The notes: generated by a model from the sequence alone, not told the origin. DNA of 64,000 bases from Gautieria morchelliformis (GCA_015179125.1 WHVA01000320.1:62001-126000), one strand, 5' to 3'. Positions 46,567 through 56,538 are shown, counted from the stretch's first letter. A program made the numbers and translations.

Positions 46567-46701
46567 GTCATTGTCCTAGTATCGGCTCTTATCTCCTTGA
46601 GTATCTTTGGTTGTGGCTTCGTCATTAGTGTTGCCCTCACAGAAGATCAAGCTCATAGGACGACCCCACACACTTTTCTTAACCAGCCTTCATCTCAGCC
46701 T

Positions 46702-47808
46702 ATGGCAGACCAACTCCCAGACGCATACTGGGACTCCCTGGGTGACCATGGGCCATTTCTTCGAGGCCTCCTTTCCAGCCAAGCACAGCAGCTGCAGCAA
46801 CTTCAACTGCAGAATCAGGAGCTGCACAATCAGATTGTTAACGTTCACGACCACTTAGCCCATGCTGCCACCAACGCTGCTGTTGCTGCTTCTCAAGCCC
46901 TTGCGCCCTCAGTACCTCACAGTGTCCCTCCATCTACTCGCTCTATCAAAGCAGCGGAACCGGAGAAGTTCAATGGAGACCGTGCAGAGACTGAAGGGTT
47001 TATCAGGTCTATCAGATTGTCCATTGCTGTCCAGCCGGCATCCTTCCCAGATGAGCGCACAAAGATCCTATATGCTCTTTCCTTCATGACAGGAGGCTCT
47101 GCGGAGATATGGGCACACAACGAGACACAAGCTGTCATTGATGGCACCTCCTCTATATCCACACTGGAGGGGTTCATTAAACGTGTGGAGGAGGCCTTTG
47201 GTGACCCAGATCGTGCCAGAATGGCTCACACTAAACTGCATGACCTTAGGATGGCGTCAGGAATGTCGGCAGATGAATACACGGCTCAATTTGAGATCCT
47301 GGCAGGCAGGACAGGCTTTAATGATGAGGCACTCGAGGATGCCTATGCTCGTGGCCTTCCAGCAGGTATCCTTGATAAGATCCACGCCCAGCCCTTTCTT
47401 CCATCCAACCTCAAAGCCTGGAAGGAAGCAGCCTGCCAGATTGACTGCAATCATCGCCGTCTGTTAGAGGTCAGGAAGGCACAGACACCTCATGTCCCTA
47501 ATCGCCCTCCTCCTGCCCGACCACTCCACACTCCTGCTACGGCTCCTGTTGTCACAGCACCACCCAGTAATGCGACACCTATGGACATTGACTCATCCTG
47601 CCGCCGCACCAAAACAGGGACCTGCTACAACTGTAAGAGACCTGGTCACATTTCACCAGACTGTCCTGAACCTCGCAAGCCACGAATCCGCGCAAACCTC
47701 ACGGAGGTGGACATTGCAGCAATTGTCTCTAAATCTGTGGCAGCGGCGATGGAGGAACGCAAACAGAAGGTGGAAGCCCCTGTCCAAGATGAAGGAAAGG
47801 GTTTTTAG
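46702..47808 (+). CDS. Ty3-2 gag polyprotein
   Basis: MADQLPDAYWDSLGDHGPFL starts the protein (the frame is open upstream, but that part reads as leader). A Gln-rich coiled region (QAQQLQQLQLQNQEL) and a capsid-like domain (KFNGDRAETEGFIRSIRLSI, FGDPDRARMAHTKLHDLRM, DEYTAQFEILA) are followed by the zinc knuckle CYNCKRPGHISPDC. Length 368 codons, uninterrupted. It ends GKGF-stop at 47806-47808, on a frameshift heptamer. Confidence 0.9.
   Translation: MADQLPDAYWDSLGDHGPFLRGLLSSQAQQLQQLQLQNQELHNQIVNVHDHLAHAATNAAVAASQALAPSVPHSVPPSTRSIKAAEPEKFNGDRAETEGFIRSIRLSIAVQPASFPDERTKILYALSFMTGGSAEIWAHNETQAVIDGTSSISTLEGFIKRVEEAFGDPDRARMAHTKLHDLRMASGMSADEYTAQFEILAGRTGFNDEALEDAYARGLPAGILDKIHAQPFLPSNLKAWKEAACQIDCNHRRLLEVRKAQTPHVPNRPPPARPLHTPATAPVVTAPPSNATPMDIDSSCRRTKTGTCYNCKRPGHISPDCPEPRKPRIRANLTEVDIAAIVSKSVAAAMEERKQKVEAPVQDEGKGF
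47799..47805 (+). promoter_or_regulatory. -1 ribosomal frameshift heptamer G GGT TTT
   Basis: Gag codons GGT-TTT-TAG sit on the X-XXY-YYZ heptamer GGGTTTT. Slipping back one base gives GGG TTT TTA GGC, which is the pol frame and is open to the protease. A possible stem (AGCGG at about 47816 with CCGCT at about 47834) begins about 10 bases downstream. Confidence 0.65.
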
Positions 47809-50264
47809 GCCAGTCAGCGGTGAAAGACATGCCCCGCTCGACGAATCGGTTTTCAGTTCTCGAAACATGTACAATAGGGATCACAGGCGATATGATGCAT
47901 ACTTCTCCTATCCCTGATCGAACTGAAACCAAACCAGCCATGCCAAAAACCCAACCCATCGCTCCAGTTGCTAATGCAAACCTTCCAGTCCCTCTATATG
48001 TCCGTACTGCTGACCTCCGCCGATGCACCAAAGTACCTCTCAAGGTCCACTCCGTTGACACAGGGCATCCACTTGCAATTGACTCCCTCCTTGACAGTGG
48101 TGCTACAGGGATGTTCATCGATGTGGAGTTTGTAAGGGAACACAGACTTCAGACCCGCCCCCTACCCCGTGCCATCCCCGTCTACAATATTGATGGTACC
48201 CCAAATGAGGCTGGCTCAATCAAGGAAGAAGTTGACCTCATTTGCACCTTTGGGGATCATACGGAACGTGCCACATTCTCCGTCACGAGCCTTGGACGAC
48301 TTGCCATCATTCTTGGTCACACATGGCTTGTTGAACACAACCCAGAAGTTGACTGGCATACAGGAGATGTGAAGATGACACGCTGTCCCAAGTCATGTGG
48401 GGGCAGACCTGTTGTCAGAGGGCCCACAGTCGAAACTGTTCCAGAAGAGAGTGTAGATCAAGAGGAGGTTCCCATACAGCACACCCACTCCCTACTTGAG
48501 GAAGGAGACAGGACCTTTGTCATCATTGTGAATGAGAGTCCTGAAATGATTGGCGCAGGCTGGACTGTCTCCCAACAGCTTGCTGAACGGGCCAGCAAGT
48601 CTGCACCAGTGATATCCTTCGAGGACCTTGTCCCCAAACCGTACCAGGAGTTCAAGGATGTGTTTTCTAAGGAGTCATTTGACCAACTGCCTCCTCAAAA
48701 GCCCTGGGACCATGCAATTGAGCTCACTCCAGGTGCACAACCCTTTAGCACAAAGGTTTACCCAATGTCACCGGTTGAGCAAAGGGAACTGGATAACTTC
48801 CTTGAGGAGAACCTGAAGAGCCATCGTATCCGTCCTTCCAAGTCACCTATGGCATCTCCAGTCTTCTTTGTGAAGAAAAAGGACGGCAGTCTTAGATTTG
48901 TGCAAGACTACCGGAAACTCAATGATATAACAATCAAGAATGCCTATCCTTTGCCCCTTGTTCCAGACAATATGAATAAGATTGCTGCTGGAAGGGCTAA
49001 ATACTTCACAAAGCTTGACATTTGCTGGGGATATAATAATGTACGCATAAAAGAGGGAGATGAGTGGAAGGCAGCCTTTCGGACAAATAGGGGCCTGTAT
49101 GAACCTCTAGTCATGTTCTTTGGACTCATGAACAGCCCAGCAACCTTCCAGACGATGATGAATGACATCTTCAAGAGTCTCATCGATGAAGGGGTTGTGG
49201 TGGTGTTCATGGACGACATTCTCATCTTCACAGAGTTGCTTGAAGAACATCATAGGATTGTACGACGTGTCCTTGAAATCCTCCGGGCCAACAACCTGTA
49301 CCTCAAACCTGAAAAATGCCTATTTGAGCAACTAGAGGTGGAGTATCTCGGCCTCATCCTCTCTCAAGGACAGGTTGGCATGGACCCAGTCAATGTTGAA
49401 GGGGTGCGGGACTGCCCAATACCACGTAACGTCACTGAAGTCAAATCATTCCTTGGTTTCATCAACTTCTACCGTAGATTTGTGGAAGACTTCTCACACA
49501 TTGCAAAGCCCCTCAACCAGTTGACAAAACAGGATGCCCAATGGTCTTGGGATCCAAATGGCCCAGAGCAAATGTCCTTCGACAAGCTCAAACTCCTCAT
49601 CACCTCAACACCGATCCTTGTCCTCCCTGATCAAGACAAACACTTCCGTCTTGAAACAGATGCCTCAGCCTATGCCACAGGAGCAGTACTGTCCCAGCTA
49701 TGTGATGATGGCAAATGGCGGCCTGTGGGGTTTGTCTCCAAAAGCCTCAATGATGCTGAACGCAACTATGCCATCCATGACAAGGAGCTTCTTTCTGTGA
49801 TTTGGGGATTAGAGGAATGGCACCACATCTTAGAGGGAACGAAGCACAAGGTTGAGATTCTCAATGACCATCAGAACCTCACCTACTTCCGCACTGCACA
49901 AAACCTGAACCGTCGTCAAGCACGCTGGTCACTCTACCTCTCTCGCTTTGATTTTGAGCTGATCCATCGTCCTGGTCGTCATTCAGCCAAGCCTGATGCA
50001 CTCTCACGACGCGTGGATCATAAGCGAGGGGAGGAAGACAACCAAAATCAAGTCTTACTTACCCCTGACTTGTTCCACATCAAGGCGAATCCTCCAGAGG
50101 CTGGCGCGCAGTTAGTCCCAGGTGAAGGTGATGCTTTCCTCAATCGAGTAAGGAACTGTGTAGACCGGGATGAAAAGGTTGTCAAGGCTCTCAAAGAACT
50201 GGGCTCCTCTGGAAATCATCAAGGCGAATCCTCCAGAGGCTGGCGCGCAGTTAGTCCCAGGTGA
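47808..50264 (+). CDS. Ty3-2 pol, first part: protease, reverse transcriptase, RNase H
   Basis: Probably translated as a Gag-Pol fusion; a GTG at 47820 and an ATG at 47829 are the alternative starts. Protease loop DSGATGMFID with the active Asp-Ser-Gly. RT: RPSKSPMASPVFFVKKKDGS, TKLDICWGYNNVRIKEGDEW and catalytic FMDDILIF. RNase H: LETDASAYATGAVLSQ, RNYAIHDKELLSVIWGLEEW, LNRRQARWSLYLSRFDF, KPDALSRR. After about 50216 the frame runs into a duplicated segment and stops at 50264. Confidence 0.92.
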   Translation, partial: GQSAVKDMPRSTNRFSVLETCTIGITGDMMHTSPIPDRTETKPAMPKTQPIAPVANANLPVPLYVRTADLRRCTKVPLKVHSVDTGHPLAIDSLLDSGATGMFIDVEFVREHRLQTRPLPRAIPVYNIDGTPNEAGSIKEEVDLICTFGDHTERATFSVTSLGRLAIILGHTWLVEHNPEVDWHTGDVKMTRCPKSCGGRPVVRGPTVETVPEESVDQEEVPIQHTHSLLEEGDRTFVIIVNESPEMIGAGWTVSQQLAERASKSAPVISFEDLVPKPYQEFKDVFSKESFDQLPPQKPWDHAIELTPGAQPFSTKVYPMSPVEQRELDNFLEENLKSHRIRPSKSPMASPVFFVKKKDGSLRFVQDYRKLNDITIKNAYPLPLVPDNMNKIAAGRAKYFTKLDICWGYNNVRIKEGDEWKAAFRTNRGLYEPLVMFFGLMNSPATFQTMMNDIFKSLIDEGVVVVFMDDILIFTELLEEHHRIVRRVLEILRANNLYLKPEKCLFEQLEVEYLGLILSQGQVGMDPVNVEGVRDCPIPRNVTEVKSFLGFINFYRRFVEDFSHIAKPLNQLTKQDAQWSWDPNGPEQMSFDKLKLLITSTPILVLPDQDKHFRLETDASAYATGAVLSQLCDDGKWRPVGFVSKSLNDAERNYAIHDKELLSVIWGLEEWHHILEGTKHKVEILNDHQNLTYFRTAQNLNRRQARWSLYLSRFDFELIHRPGRHSAKPDALSRRVDHKRGEEDNQNQVLLTPDLFHIKANPPEAGAQLVPGEGDAFLNRVRNCVDRDEKVVKALKELGSSGNHQGESSRGWRAVSPR

Positions 50265-50355
50265 AGGTGATGCTTCCCTCAATCGAGTAAGGAACTGTGT
50301 AGACCGGGATGAAAAGGTTGTCAAGGCTCTCAAAGAACTGGGCTCCTCTGGAAAT
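50078..50355 (+). repeat. 139-bp tandem duplication in Ty3-2 pol
   Basis: 50078-50216 and 50217-50355 are identical except for one base (GATGCTTTCC against GATGCTTCCC). As 139 is not a multiple of three, the duplication shifts the frame by one and divides pol. Confidence 0.95.
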
Positions 50356-51567
50356 TTACGAGGAGAAGAGTGGTCTGAACAGGATGGGCTTGTCCTCTAT
50401 CACAACAAAGTGTACGTGCCGCTTGATGCAAAACTACGACATGACATAGTGAAAGCACACCATGACATGCCTCTCACCGGTCACCCTGGTCGTTGGAGAA
50501 CCACTGAACTAGTTGCTCAGAGTTACTGGTGGCCTGGGATGGGACGTTACATTGCAAAATACGTGAAGGCCTGTGACCTGTGCAACCGGACAAAAACCTT
50601 CCCTGCTTCTCCCATTGGCAAGCTTCTACCAAACCGTATCCCAGACCGTAGATGGCAGGTTATGTCTGTTGACTTGATCGTAGAACTGCCTACCAGTCAT
50701 GGCTATGATGCTCTCCTTGTTGTCGTCGATCGCCTCTCAAAGCGTGCACATGTCATTCCCACCACTTCAGATGTAACTTCGGTGGGAGTTGCCCAACTCT
50801 TCCGTGATCATGTTTGGAAACTTCATGGGCTCCCTGAAGAAATCATCAGTGATCGAGGCACACAGTTCATCTCCCAGTTCATGCGTGAACTGAACAAACT
50901 TCTTGGTGTCAAAGTCGCTGCCTCTACTGCTTATCACCCCCAAACTGATGGACAGACTGCAAGGGTTAATCAGGAGATTGAGCAATACCTTCGACTATTC
51001 ATCAACCAGCGTCAGGATGATTGGTTTGAATGGATATCCTTGGCCGAGTTTGCCTATAACAACCGAATCCATGCCTCAACCCAGACTACACCCTTCATGT
51101 TGGACAGTGGCCAACATCCAAGGCTGGGACTGGAACCAGTCCGGGAAACTCGACTCGAGGCCCTGGATGAGTTCACAACACGGATGGAAGCGGCCACAAG
51201 AGAAGCTCGTTCAGCCCTGTCCAAGGCAGCAGAGGACATGGCACGCTTCTATGACGTGCACCATAAAGCAGCCCCAGTTTATAAGCTTGGTGACAAGGTC
51301 TGGCTCAATGCACAAAACATCACAACCACTCGCCCAATGAAGAAGCTAGACCACAAGTGGCTAGGCCCCTACACTGTTAATAAGGTGGTCTCACGAAATG
51401 CCTATGGTCTAAATCTTCCTGCATCCTTTGGTCGCACACATCCAGTGTTCTCTGTCGTCCTGCTTCGGCCATATGAAGATGACCCAATCCTTGAATGTCA
51501 TGCCCCTCCACCACCCCCCCTGTCATACGGGATGGAGCCGAAGAATATGAAGTTGAAAGGATTCTAG
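50170..51567 (+). CDS. Ty3-2 pol, second part: integrase
   Basis: HHCC zinc domain (H at [22 protein letters not shown]). Catalytic triad: Asp in [10 protein letters not shown], Asp in ISDRGTQF, Glu in [15 protein letters not shown]-terminal [16 protein letters not shown]. The frame begins inside the tandem duplication and ends early at 51567, where a run of seven C (near 51517) shifts it out of the chromodomain frame. Confidence 0.9.
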   Translation: MKRLSRLSKNWAPLEIIKANPPEAGAQLVPGEGDASLNRVRNCVDRDEKVVKALKELGSSGNLRGEEWSEQDGLVLYHNKVYVPLDAKLRHDIVKAHHDMPLTGHPGRWRTTELVAQSYWWPGMGRYIAKYVKACDLCNRTKTFPASPIGKLLPNRIPDRRWQVMSVDLIVELPTSHGYDALLVVVDRLSKRAHVIPTTSDVTSVGVAQLFRDHVWKLHGLPEEIISDRGTQFISQFMRELNKLLGVKVAASTAYHPQTDGQTARVNQEIEQYLRLFINQRQDDWFEWISLAEFAYNNRIHASTQTTPFMLDSGQHPRLGLEPVRETRLEALDEFTTRMEAATREARSALSKAAEDMARFYDVHHKAAPVYKLGDKVWLNAQNITTTRPMKKLDHKWLGPYTVNKVVSRNAYGLNLPASFGRTHPVFSVVLLRPYEDDPILECHAPPPPPLSYGMEPKNMKLKGF

Positions 51568-51760
51568 ACAGCAGGATGTTCCATGGAAGGTTGGAGTATC
51601 TCGTGCGCTGGAAGGGCTATGGAGCTGCCGACGGTCTCTGGCTACCAGCGAAAGATGTCTCTGGGGCAAAGTGACCCGTGAAAGAATTTCACCGGCAGAA
51701 CCCAGAGGCACCTCAGCGTATCTCAGCAGCCACATACATGTCCCTCCCCTTCCAGAGATT
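51515..51760 (+). pseudogene. Ty3-2 chromodomain (frameshifted)
   Basis: In the frame after the C-run: [49 protein letters not shown], then a TGA at 51672 that a one-base shift would pass. The aromatic positions of a chromodomain (Y, W) are present. Confidence 0.8.
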
Positions 51761-51878
51761 TCAGAACTTCACAGAACCTTCCAGGCAAACTCTCTTCGAC
51801 TGGACAGCAGGCAGGGCTTCTACTTATAATGTCAAGGGTCCAGAACCCCAAAGATAAGCGATATCGGCCTCCGCCTAA

Positions 51879-51904
51879 CCAATTCATTCCGATAAGCTAT
51901 ATAT
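51879..51904 (+). promoter_or_regulatory. CCAAT and TATA motifs ahead of the extra Ty3-2 ORF
   Basis: CCAAT at 51879-51883 and TATATAT at 51898-51904, followed by a C/T-rich stretch and the ATG at 51964 (60 bases after the TATA). This is the spacing of a fungal Pol II promoter, inside the element and separate from the LTR. Confidence 0.5.
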
Positions 51905-51963
51905 CCCCTCTCCACCTGTGACCGCTCACTTCCACTGCATCGACCCCACCACATCCATCAACC

Positions 51964-52518
51964 ATGTCCTCGCCCGCCATTGAGCTTGTTGCCCTCCCCA
52001 GCTTCACCCAAAACCTCTCTGACCTGCCAAACATGTCACGTGTCGATCCCACCCTCCTGCACTTCTCCGGCTTCTCATCATCCAGTGCAGCCAGTGAAGC
52101 CAAGCTACAAAGGATGCTTGACTGCCGTGATCTCGACATCGCATGGTCTTCAAAGTGGTCCGTCAGCTCTGAGGACCTCACACCAGCGGAGAATCAGGTG
52201 CCCACTCGCCCTGCACTCGCATTCCTCAGACCCCGACACAGACGAGAGAACACGTACTACATCGGCGACCCTGTCTTCCTCAACGATGGAACCCCCCCTT
52301 GTGGAACCCCCTACACTTTCGAAGGCTGGGTGGGGTGGCGTTTCCGTAACATGACAGGAGAGCGAATACGTCGAGCAAGGTTCCGAGGGCCGCACTTGCC
52401 CATGGACCCCAATCCCCCTGAGCTCATCATTGACCTGCGTTACCAGGAAGGGAAGGGCCAGGAGAGATGGTGGTCCCGCCTGTGGCATACTTGGAAACGA
52501 TGTCTCGGTGGATGTTGA
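51964..52518 (+). CDS. Accessory ORF of Ty3-2, unknown function
   Basis: 184 codons, uninterrupted, with a good start context (CAACCATGTC), between the chromodomain and the 3' LTR. No known domain is recognised. The N-terminal half is Ser/Leu-rich (LLHFSGFSSSSAASEAKLQR). The middle reads YYIGDPVFLNDGTPPCGTPY and GWVGWRFRNMTGERIRRARF, and the C-terminus is basic and Trp-rich (ERWWSRLWHTWKRCLGGC). No signal peptide or membrane helix is seen, so it does not look like an envelope protein. Ty3-1 has nothing at this place. It may be captured host sequence or an element-specific factor; both are open. Confidence 0.7.
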   Translation: MSSPAIELVALPSFTQNLSDLPNMSRVDPTLLHFSGFSSSSAASEAKLQRMLDCRDLDIAWSSKWSVSSEDLTPAENQVPTRPALAFLRPRHRRENTYYIGDPVFLNDGTPPCGTPYTFEGWVGWRFRNMTGERIRRARFRGPHLPMDPNPPELIIDLRYQEGKGQERWWSRLWHTWKRCLGGC

Positions 52519-52571
52519 GGGCTAGGTGGCAGCTGTGCTTGTCGGGACGACAAGCATTGAGAGGGGGGTGA

Positions 52572-52815
52572 TGTCAGGGTTCACGTATTTCCTTCCACAA
52601 GTTTCTATTTCCTTCCATGAGTTTCCGTTACCTTCCGTCAGTTTCCATAACCTTCCATCACCTTCTGTCACATTCCATCACCTTCCGTCACATGTCACAT
52701 TCCGTCACCTTCCGTAACCTTCTACAAGTTTCCATCTCCCCTATTATGTAAGCCTTGCCAGCGCTATAAGACTGTAGCCGGTGTGGTGGCGTTTCCTCAG
52801 CTTGATCTCTGAGGA
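52572..52815 (+). repeat. 3' LTR of Ty3-2, truncated
   Basis: Starts TGTCAGGGTTCACG after the purine tract GAGAGGGGGGTGA. Fewer CCTTCCRTCAC units than the 5' LTR and several substitutions elsewhere. It ends at TCTGAGGA where the Helitron 5' end begins. Confidence 0.85.
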
Positions 52816-52945
52816 TTCCTATAGGTGAAAGTAGCATGGTGGGAGGTTGTGGGCGCGCTGACCAATGCTGACCAATGCTTGGTCATTAGTTTGTCAGCGG
52901 AGCGCGCGAGCGGCGCAGCCGCAAGCCAAGAACGCTGCGCAGCAT

Positions 52946-53095
52946 GGTCACGTGACCGTTTGCGTTCCAAATTAGGTCAGCGGCGAGCGGCGCAGCCGCG
53001 AGAGAACGCTGCACAGTGGTCACGTGACCCGTTCGCGACCAGAGCGTGCATACGCGAGTGTGGTCCGTGCACGACACGCGCGCACGGTATAAAGG
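52946..53095 (+). promoter_or_regulatory. Paired CACGTG palindromes and TATA box of H1
   Basis: GGTCACGTGACC at 52946-52957 and 53018-53029, TATAAAGG at 53088-53095. Distances from the 5' end are about 130, 202 and 272, identical in H2. CACGTG is the core bHLH (E-box) site. Confidence 0.6.
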
Positions 53096-53862
53096 CCGAA
53101 CGGTAAGGACATAACGCCAGGAACCTGCCCAACCGGCGATTCCTCTGTCTGCTGTCTGCTATGTGCTCTGTCTGCTCTGTGCTCTGTGCTGTCTGCTCTG
53201 TGCTCTGTCTGCTGTCTGCTCTGTGCTCTGTCTGCTCTGGGTGCTGTCTGCTGTCTGCTCTGTCTGCTGTCTCCTCCTTTAGCTGGCTGGCTGTCTATGG
53301 CTTTGGTTGGCTGACTATCTATTGGTAAGTAATATCTCTTTTTTAATTTATTTGATTTGTGTTTGTAATTTTATTGGTTCCTTTTTTTTTATCATATTGT
53401 ATTCACATTTGCTTTATATTTTTGTTATTTTTTTCGAAAATAGATTTAAATAAAATCCCAAGACTGCTGAAAAAAATGTATTTTGATATATATATTTTTC
53501 AGGTTTTTTTCGAAAATAGGCATCAATAAGTTTCTTCTAAAATTAATGGCAATATGTTCTGCTTTTAAATGTGGTTTGTTTTGTTGTTTTATTTACTGTA
53601 AAGCTGCCAGGCACTCCTTCTCTGGCTATACTGGTGGCTGGCTTACTATGGCTTTGGCTGGGCTCTGGGTTTCTCTGTCAGTCTCTGGGCTTCTCTGGCT
53701 TTGGCTGGGCATTAATAACAGCTTCTCCTTCAATGTACTGTACTTTTTTGACATTTTTTTACAAATAGATGTCAATAAATTATCCTGACTTTGTGAAAAT
53801 TGACAACAGCTCCAGGTTAAATGTACAGTGCATTTTTTTGACATTTTTCGAAAAAATAGATC

Positions 53863-54357
53863 ATATTGTGTTAGCAACTAAGGGGCTATGGCAGGGAAGG
53901 TTCGGTAGAGTTCTTAGAAAGCTAGAATCAAATACACTCTCTCAGTGAATTTATTGTCACTGATGTATTAATACAATACCTAGAATCAAATACACTACAT
54001 GATTTTCAGTCAACATGCTATGTAAATATGAAGAATACTACTCGCCTCTCTCAGTGAATTTATTGTCACTGAGAGAGGAGTGTAATCCTGTCTCAGAAGG
54101 CATATACTTGCACCCGGCCCTTTAGCGCCCAAGGGCTCGCGCGTCGAAGTCATTTCAAACTCCGCTGGGTGCAGCCGCCTGTGAAAATAGAAATAACAGA
54201 ATGGAATGGAGAGATAGGGAGTGACTAGAAAATTTCGAAAATAAGCAGAGAAGTGGATGCATGGTACAAGAACAATGTGAGAAACAATTGGAAACACCAC
54301 ACAATAAATTGAACATATTATGCTTGATTTTGGTGCAGGAGCATAAATGCACCCAAC
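53863..54357 (+). mobile_element. Small dispersed non-coding element, copy 2, nested in H1
   Basis: Matches 35735-36178 and interrupts an AT-rich unit that is continuous in H3 (near 58815). CATATTG occurs at both edges and may be the target duplication. Contains the hairpins CCTCTCTCAGTGA/TCACTGAGAGAGG and GCCCTT/AAGGGC (54117-54136). Confidence 0.75.
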
Positions 54358-54600
54358 ATATTGACTCTGCTAAAATTAATAATAACTTCAGCTTAAATAT
54401 ACTGGACATTTTCTTGACATTTTTTCAAAAAATAGATAAGCCTGACTTTGCTAAAATTAATGACAGCAGCTGCTTAAATATGGTTTCCTTGACTATTTTA
54501 TTTATGTCTGTATATGTCACAAAATAGATATTGATACATGTCCCTGAGTTTGCTGCTAAAAGTTAATAAGTAATAACAGCCTCTGCTTGCTTCACTTTGA

Positions 54601-55570
54601 GGCCCTTGGGGATATGCTACACATACCATTGGCACATGCTACGCATGCTATACTTGAGGGGCATGCTACACACACTATGCATGGGGAGACACATGTTATG
54701 CGTGGAGACATGCATGTTATGCATGGGGACATGCACCCTATGCTTGGGAACATGCACCCTATGTGTGGAGACACGCACCCTATGCTTGGGGACACGCACG
54801 CTATGCGTGGAGACACGCATGTTATGTGTGGGGATACGCACCCTATGCTTGGGGACATGTACACTATGCATGGGGGCATGCATGCTACATGTGGGGATAC
54901 ACTATTCTTGGGGACAGACAGGGTATGCATGGGGACACACACGCTATGAGTGGGGACACACTATGCTTGGGGACAGACACACTATGCTTGGGGGACACAC
55001 TTTGCACACTATACTTGAGGGAGATGCTACACATGGGGACACACTATGCATGGGGGACACACATGCTATAATTTAGGGTCATGCTATGTTTGGGGACATG
55101 CTGCATGTGGGGACACACTACACATGGAGACACACTACGTACACTATACTTGGGGACATGTTATATGTGGGGATATGCTACAAACCAGGGGACACACTAT
55201 GCATAGGGGCCACACATGCTATAATTTAAGGACATGCTACAAACCAGGGACACGCTACACACAAAATACTTGAGGGATATGTTATGCATGTGGGACATGC
55301 CACACACACTGTACTTGGGGACATGCTGCATGTGGGGACACACTATGCACACTATACTTAGGGACACATTACAAACAAGGGACACACTACACACACTATA
55401 CTTGAGGGACACACTATGCACACTATACTTGGGGACACAGTACATGTGGGGACATGCCACCTGTGAGGACACACTACGTGTGAGGATGCGATATGTGTGA
55501 GGACAGATGAAGTGTGATGACACACTACAGGTGAGGACATGCTAACGTGAGGTAGGGGACACACAGACAT
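54601..55570 (+). repeat. 18-bp minisatellite of H1
   Basis: More than 50 imperfect units of the GGGGACATGCTATGCTTG type, changing to GAGGACACACTACGTGTG towards the end. All frames lack stops for long stretches because the unit is six codons. Confidence 0.9.
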
Positions 55571-55595
55571 GGGAGAAATGTGTAGAGTCATTACC

Positions 55596-56287
55596 TGTTA
55601 TGTATCGGGTTTGGCTCTAAAAGGACTGCGGCTTCAACTTATATGTTGCGCCCCCAACTATCATGCTAAGTATTTTGGAGATTGGAGATCAGAAGTTGGA
55701 GGAGGTCAAGTATTATAACTGAAGAGGTAAGGGTTCAAGAATTAAGTGAAGTTGGATATCAGAAATTGAGTTGGAAGACGGAGGTCAGAGAGACAGAGGC
55801 CTTGCAAGTACTTGCTCTGCTAAGAATAGGAAACAGTGCAAAGGGAGTCACATATTAAAGTTGATTATCTAATTGTAGAACAGAGGCATACGTGACTGGG
55901 TTTTATACAAAGAGCTGAGACAACATGTCAGAAGGTAGAGAGGTAAGCAATTCCAGTGCAAGCGAAAGTCACTAGGATAAATGGAGTAAGTAACTAATAC
56001 GGAACAAGGGGAACTACAAGGGGGTGCCGGGTAGAACTAAGAACAATCAATAGGCAAAAGAACAAGGGGAATGTGGGTCTAATTGATAGTGGAACAAATG
56101 GATCTCCTGATGCTCCAGACTTGCTATGCTAAGGGTCAAGTAGGGAAGGTTGGTGAATAGAGTCAAAAGGGGAAGTATGTGAATAGTAAAGAACAAGGGG
56201 ATCAAAAGGTCAAAGTGTGGACATTGCAGAATAGAGCCAGAGGAGGCATGGAGGTACCAGAGTTGGTCAAGCAGCATGGTCATAACA
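55596..56287 (+). mobile_element. Solo LTR, family C, in H1
   Basis: TGTTATGTATCGGG to GGTCATAACA, with the exact duplication TTACC at 55591-55595 and 56288-56292. H3 carries the same insertion at the same site, cut at its 5' side. Confidence 0.9.
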
Positions 56288-56538
56288 TTACCTACCTTGA
56301 CCTGTTACTTAGAGCTACTTTCAATCAATAAGATGTGTTTTACTTATCTGAATGAAATTTTCTTATCCGAATGTGTTTGACTTATCCCAAGTTTGATTTA
56401 CCCAAGGTGTTTGACCTTACCAATGTGTTTGACCTACCAATGTGTTTGACCTACCAATGTGTTTGACCTTACCGATGTGTTTGACCTTACCGATGCGTTT
56501 GACTTGCACCCCCGCGTGAAGCGCGGGTATCCACCTAG

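Larger units (their letters stand above)
46279..52815 (+). mobile_element. Ty3-2: nearly intact Ty3/gypsy retrotransposon with an extra ORF
   Basis: LTR, gag, pol in the -1 frame, chromodomain, then a separate 184-codon ORF before the 3' LTR. The only obvious lesions are a 139-bp tandem duplication in pol, a C-run shift at the pol end and a small shift in the chromodomain. The 3' LTR is cut short by the first Helitron of the array. Confidence 0.92.
52816..56538 (+). mobile_element. Helitron-like element H1 (subtype A)
   Basis: 5' end TTCCTATAGGTGAAAG after an A. Two GGTCACGTGACC palindromes and a TATA box follow, then CTG-rich repeat (53136-53280) and AT-rich TTTTTGACATTTTTTCG units (53480-54540, with a nested small element). 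Next are 18-bp minisatellite (54601-55570), a family-C solo LTR (55596-56287) and TTTGACCTTACCRATGTG tandem units. The 3' hairpin CCCGCGTGAAGCGCGGG (56511-56527) is followed by CTAG. No transposase, so non-autonomous. A hairpin a few bases before a terminal CTRR is the Helitron hallmark. Confidence 0.8.

Noticed and set aside
46564-46701. Hydrophobic N-terminal extension of Ty3-2 gag
   Set aside because: It is in frame but lies in the leader at the LTR/primer-binding region; the conserved-looking protein begins at the Met at 46702.
54587-55591. Several overlapping long open frames on both strands (Cys/Met/His-rich six-residue repeats)
   Set aside because: They are by-products of an 18-bp minisatellite unit without stop codons; all frames show the same periodic pattern. 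The same applies at 59048-59527 and 61629-61826.
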